Positions 6,523 to 10,141 of a stretch of 10,141 nt of DNA are shown piece by piece. The DNA lies in contig JWZX01001577.1 in the NCBI GenBank assembly GCA_001275005.1, positions 1 through 10,141 of the forward strand. The letters run 5' to 3'. The notes under the pieces are model-generated. The model searched no databases. It was not told the DNA's origin and worked only from the letters and a program-made list of their open reading frames with translations. Origin of the DNA: Chrysochromulina tobinii (Eukaryota > Haptophyta > Prymnesiales > Chrysochromulinaceae). The translations under genes and the position numbers were made by a program. Numbering within the stretch: the stretch's first letter is position 1; each line of letters opens with the position of its first letter.

Positions 6523-9500
6523 TCACAGATGATCCGCGAGGTGCTCGACGCGGAGAGACTTTTCGAGCACCGCGCGGTCCAGTACACCGATGGGGATGAA
6601 GCTCAAATTGGTCTGGCCAGGCACGAGTGCGAAGGCATTGTCCGAAAAGCGCCCCTGCGCGAGCGTGGTGAGCGTCACATACAGCGCGGTGGCGGTCGCG
6701 TCGAGAACGATGTCAATCGTGCCATCCGCCTTCGGGCTCGGTGCAACCGTCGCCGTCACGCTCGCTTTCGGCAGCACGAGGTCCTTGGGAGGTGCGAGGA
6801 GGATCTCGTTGAACGAGGCCGCGCCGCCTCCAGCTCGGACAGCGCGCATGCCAACGGCAGCGAGCGGCCGCGTCGTGCCTCGCGATTGCGCCGCGAGCTC
6901 CTCGTCCGAGCACCGATGCGCACCGTCGCAGTACGGGTAAACGGCTGCAAAGAGCATATGCGTCGTGTTGGCCACGCCGCTCAGGTCCACGGTGAAGCGC
7001 ACACTTGTGCCCGCGCCCACGTCGAGCTGCAGGGTCTGTGTGGTGAGCTTCGTCACCTCGCCCGTGGCGAAGGTGAGCGAGGAGACCTCGACGTCGCCAA
7101 AGAAGCTCAAGCCCGCCATGTCGTTCTTGACGAAGCACGCACCGTCGTGGCCGCACGATGCCATCAGGTCGGCGTAAATGGACCTCTGGTAGAAGTAGTG
7201 CAGGGGCTTCCAACGGCCGCCAAGCACTTGGCCCGCCACCGGCGTGCCGTACTCGATCGAGCCCCAGCCACCCGTCGGCCAGATCTCGTTGAACTGCCAC
7301 ACGAGGATGCCGAGCTCGTTCTTGGAGCGGCGCGTCTCGATGTCCTGCTTGATGTTCAGCGCAGACGAGAGCAGGCACTGGTACAGCTGCCGCTTGAACG
7401 GCACCTCGCCCGTCGTGTTGAAGTACGAGTCCGGATGCATGCCAAAGTACACGTTGATCAGGCTGTCGCACGGGTAGTTGCGCTCCGCCATCACGTTCAC
7501 GCCTTCGCACTGGCTCGCAAAGCCGCCCTCGCACGTATCGTACGGCTGACCCCCATGCAGCGCCCAGTGCTCGGGGGCGAGAGTAGACGCCATCGACTCA
7601 AAGGAGGAGTATTGGATGGCCCCAAACTCGGAGGCGAACACGTTGGGAAGCGTTGGGCCCGTCGGGCCGGTGGCCACTTTGATCGGGATATTCGGGTCGA
7701 AGAGCTGCATTCGCTTGTTGCCGTTGACGGCGGGGAATCCCGTGCCGTGCTGATACGGCCCGTGCGTCTCGATCGTGGGACCTTCCTTCGGCGTGGTGAG
7801 TGTGTTGCCGTTGGGCAGCGCGTCAAGCATGCGCACGCCCGTGCTCCAGCCTTTTGCGGGGCAAGAGGGCCACACGGAGCGCGACGCGTCCTCCTCAGCC
7901 ACCAAGGTCATCACAAAGGTCGCGTAGATGCCCGTGGGAGTGTCCATCACGACCTGACACTCGTTGCACCCGTCCCAGATGATGATCGCTGCGTGGCTCG
8001 CCAGGCGTCGCACCATGTGCCGCAGCTCCATCTCTTGTGTGAGCGTCACCGAAGGCGCGTGGCCCTCCTGTGCATATTGCATGTCGTGATACACGAGCAC
8101 ACCGAGCGCGTCGCACGCATTGTAGAAGGCTTCGGGCAAGAACATGCCGCCGCCCCAGACGCGGAGCATGTTGAAGCGCGCGCCGACGGCCGCCTCGACC
8201 AAGGCCACGTGCGCAGCGTCGGAGAGTCGACCCTCGAGCTCCTCCATCGGAATGGTGTTTGCGCCCTTGGCCAGGATGACCGCGCCCTGCGAGGATGGCA
8301 GAGTGGGCGTGAGGGAGAGAGGGAGAGAGAGAGTCAGAGCCGTGGGACCCATGTTAGGGAGGTAACCCAAATTAGGGAGGCAACTCCCTTCGCGTCGACG
8401 TCGTCGAGGGCACAGGAGAGGCGCGCAGCGTTCGTTCGAAGCGTTGAGGCGCGCGTGTACGTTGACGCGGAAGTACATGCCGTGCGTCGACGTGCCCTCG
8501 GACTTTGCCGCAAAGTCGACGTACGCCGGGTCGGTGTCATTGCCCGTGACCAGCGCTGCATACCGGAAGCCAATTGTACGAGTGGACTCGACAGCGCGGG
8601 TGCCCGCACCCGCTCCGTACGCGAAGCGCACGCTGACGTTGTACAGGGGCTGGTCGCCCATGCCGACGGGCCACCAGAGCGCGATCTTGTCGGCGGGCGC
8701 ATAGAGCGTGAGCGTCGCGTTCGACTCGCCTGCGGGCACGTTCAAAAGTGGCTCACCTCCGGGACGTCCCACGAAGGGGTGAGTGAGAGGATGCCAGCGG
8801 TAGCTCTGGAGGCAGAGAGGAAGACGCGAACATCGACGCGGAAGCCGCCGTGCTCCTTCTCGACGAGCGGCTCCACTGGGTAGGCGCCAGTGTAGAAGAC
8901 CTGCGGCACTACGTCCGTAATGGCCGCGCCGCTCGTCATCGAGGTGGCAAGGTAGACTGCCTTCCAGATCCCCTTGGAGAAAGTGTGTGCGCCACCCTGG
9001 TACGTATGCGAGTACGCAGCCCAATCCCAGCCGCCTGTGCATGCCATGAAACGGCCGCCCACGTTGATGGACGGGTCAAATGTCACCTCAAGAATATTGG
9101 GCGCCTCGCTGCCGTAGCGCAGCCCGTACTCGGGTACTAGCAAGTTGAAGCTATAGCGCACAAACTGGTCGACCGCCTCGCCGACCTGATGGCCATTAAC
9201 GAGGATTTTGGCGCCCATCTTGATGCCGTCAAAGACGAGGAGCAGCTGGCTCATATTCCATGGGGGCTCGTCGATCGTAAAGCTCGCGCGGTACGTCCAG
9301 TTGTACCGGTCCCAGATGGATGCATTCAGAAAATTCTTCTCGTAGAGCGGGTCGCCGATCTGGCCTGCGGCCTGCAGGTCGGTGATCAGATCGCCGGGCA
9401 CGACCGCAGGGATGGTCAGCTCCGGCGGAGGCGCGCCTCGTTTGCGCATGCATGCGGTCACGCCAGCTTTGGGGTACGCGCCACCAGCCATGTCATCTGC

Positions 9501-9875
9501 CGTTTTTAGCCAACACGAGGCCGAAGACGGCACGAAGACGGCAGCTTGACAGAGCCCCTCGTTCCAGCAAAAGTTGCAGCACGCCTCCTGCGAGCCGACC
9601 CCCTGTTTCTCGGTTCCACTGTCTGTCCCGCCGATCGGTTTTAGGTCGGAGTCGCTCACAAACTCGCAGCCCAAGGGTTCCCCACCCGCACGACTCGCAG
9701 TCCACGTTGTGCCCGCTGCAGTTGTGAGATACGCCACTTTATCGGTGGCGATGGGGTGATCTGGCATGACGGCTGAGGCTCGAAATTCGGCGGACGGAAG
9801 GTTGATGGAGGGCGTCCCGGCCTTTACAGTCGCGGCCGTCGCGAGGCTGAAGAAGTCGAACATCAACATGAACAT
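6523..9875 (-). CDS. GH2 beta-mannosidase with PAN-like insert (intron 8287-8460; frame change near 8765)
   Basis: The enzyme should hydrolyse terminal beta-mannose from mannosides or N-glycan cores, in a lysosome/vacuole or outside the cell. The ATG at 9875-9873 starts a plausible signal peptide (MFMLMFDFFSLATAATVKA). In order: a PAN-like insert (9450-9668); the sugar-binding domain with VPGDL and GDPLYEKN; GGWDWAAY and GIWKAVYL (about 8950-9035); an Ig-like domain; LWWPVGMGDQPLYNV; FRVN, intron, GAVILAKGANTIP; and the catalytic barrel with LRVWGGG (8146-8166). The acid/base Glu is in IIIWDGCNE (codon 7960-7962) and the nucleophile Glu in ASEFG (codon 7627-7629). WQFNEIWPTGGW (about 7264-7299) and a C-terminal GRFSDNAF follow. 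The total is about 1,059 residues, against about 880 for human MANBA; the insert accounts for part of the excess. The frame ending at 8742 must join the frame that continues to 6523, so one frame change is needed. Confidence 0.9.
8287..8460 (-). other. Spliceosomal intron in beta-mannosidase gene (174 nt, GT-AG)
   Basis: On the minus strand the donor is GTCAAC|GTACACG (8460) and the acceptor is CCATCCTCGCAG|GGCGCG (8287). A long CT-rich tract and possible branch points CTGAC and CTAAC precede the acceptor. Removal joins FRVN to GAVILAKGANTIP, which matches the family pattern FxxNGxxxxxKGxNWIP exactly. The 58 residues encoded by the intron interrupt this conserved block and are basic and low-complexity. 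The length is a multiple of three with no in-frame stop, so it is invisible to a simple ORF scan. It contains a short direct repeat, TTAGGGAGG (8353-8361 and 8372-8380). Confidence 0.88.
8742..8800 (-). other. Site of frame change in beta-mannosidase
   Basis: Upstream coding (FRVDVRVFLSASRATAGILSL) runs to a stop at 8742-8744. Homologous sequence continues in another frame as PLLNVPAGESNATLTLYAP, then LWWPVG. Compared with the family, both AGILSL and PLLNVPAGE look needed, so little or nothing can be removed. The change is equivalent to one extra base or two fewer. It falls around the perfect palindrome GGGACGTCCC (8761-8770). A sequencing or assembly error, a very short intron (a 32-nt one with donor GAG|GTGAG would restore frame but drop PLLNVPAGE) and a real lesion all remain possible. 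Confidence 0.7.
9450..9668 (-). other. PAN/apple-like cysteine-rich module inside the beta-mannosidase
   Basis: About 73 residues (70-142 counting from the ATG at 9875) carry seven cysteines: C70, C99, C100, C103, C109, C121 and C142. The core reads ACCNFCWNEGLCQAAVF and SCWLK, and the module ends at TACM. The pattern CC..C.....C, an aromatic strand, CWLK and a closing Cys fits small PAN-type modules, which bind carbohydrate or protein outside the cell. It lies between the first strand (TTWTAS) and the VPGD motif of the GH2 sugar-binding domain. The reading frame is continuous on both sides. Confidence 0.65.
9522..9543. repeat. 11-bp perfect tandem duplication in CDS
   Basis: CGAAGACGGCA occurs twice in a row inside the PAN-like module and encodes part of AAVFVPSSAS on the minus strand. 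An 11-bp unit is not a multiple of three, so a recent duplication would have broken the frame unless compensated. Since the frame is open around it, the repeat is probably old or coincidental. Confidence 0.6.
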
Positions 9876-10141
9876 GCGGACACACTCACCCGCGGAATTC
9901 GTCAATTAAACAGTATAAAGACACCGGGGGAGCCGGGACGCACACGGGACACACAAAGGCACACGGACCGCACAGACGAGCCTCACAACCATCCAAACCC
10001 ACAGTACCCGGTACAATTATACGTCGTATTCAATCGCTAGATTCCAAATCGCGCAGCGTCTTTCGCCCACGACATATGGTCTGCCAACTAGGACTCTAGG
10101 AGCCAATGAAGGCGCCCCCGCACTAAGGCTTGTGAGGCAGG
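9876..10141 (-). promoter_or_regulatory. Promoter and leader side of beta-mannosidase gene
   Basis: The frame is open to 9905 but without an ATG before 9875. On the minus strand a TTTATACTG sequence lies at about 9912-9920, which is rather close to the ATG for a TATA box. A donor-like GG|GTGAGTGTG lies about 10-20 bases before the ATG (9877-9892). Further upstream is a GT-rich stretch similar in kind to that before the cytochrome b561 gene. No other gene is seen to the right edge. Confidence 0.4.

Noticed and set aside
8774-8788. Plus-strand donor-like GGGGTGAGTGAGAG
   Set aside because: It looks like a good 5' splice site but is on the strand opposite the only credible gene in this region.
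6277-8883. 868-codon open frame on the plus strand
   Set aside because: It lies antisense to the beta-mannosidase, whose protein sequence is unmistakable. The product is Arg/His/Val-rich with no family resemblance, as expected for the shadow of a GC-rich gene.
9876-9905. Beta-mannosidase start at 9905
   Set aside because: The codon there is TTG. The ATG at 9875 directly starts a signal-peptide-like sequence.

Overview
The window looks like nuclear DNA of a GC-rich eukaryotic microalga or similar protist. A haptophyte-type genome is my best guess; the lineage is an inference and I cannot prove it. The grounds are long, mostly intron-poor, GC-rich reading frames, eukaryotic families (cytochrome b561, a CDP-alcohol phosphotransferase of the EPT/CPT type, a multi-EF-hand protein, a secreted GH2 beta-mannosidase), a clear GT-AG spliceosomal intron with a pyrimidine tract, and 400-750 bp gaps without operon structure.

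Layout from left to right. Bases 1-143 hold short tandem and inverted repeats, followed by a GT-rich flank. A six-helix cytochrome b561 gene lies at 311-1132 (+). A 748-bp gap follows, with a GGC-rich degenerate repeat, three copies of the palindrome TACCGGTA and a strong 3' splice-site-like sequence just before the next gene. An ethanolamine/choline phosphotransferase gene lies at 1881-3140 (+). A 706-bp gap contains one nested inverted repeat that could fold into a three-way junction. A 755-residue EF-hand protein is at 3847-6114 (+). After a 408-bp gap between convergent genes comes a GH2 beta-mannosidase at 6523-9875 on the minus strand. Its promoter side fills the right edge.

The four genes do not form a pathway. 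Their sites of action differ: membrane ascorbate/iron redox, phospholipid head-group transfer in the endomembrane system, calcium sensing, and glycan hydrolysis in a lysosome/vacuole or outside the cell. I see no defence system, mobile element, rRNA, tRNA or CRISPR.

The most interesting object is the beta-mannosidase. It carries a cysteine-rich PAN/apple-like insert between the first strand of the sugar-binding domain and the conserved VPGD motif. It has a frame-neutral, stop-free 174-nt intron that hides in the open reading frame. It also needs a frame change right at a perfect 10-bp palindrome (8761-8770), which is either a base-call or assembly error, a tiny unusual intron, or a real lesion.
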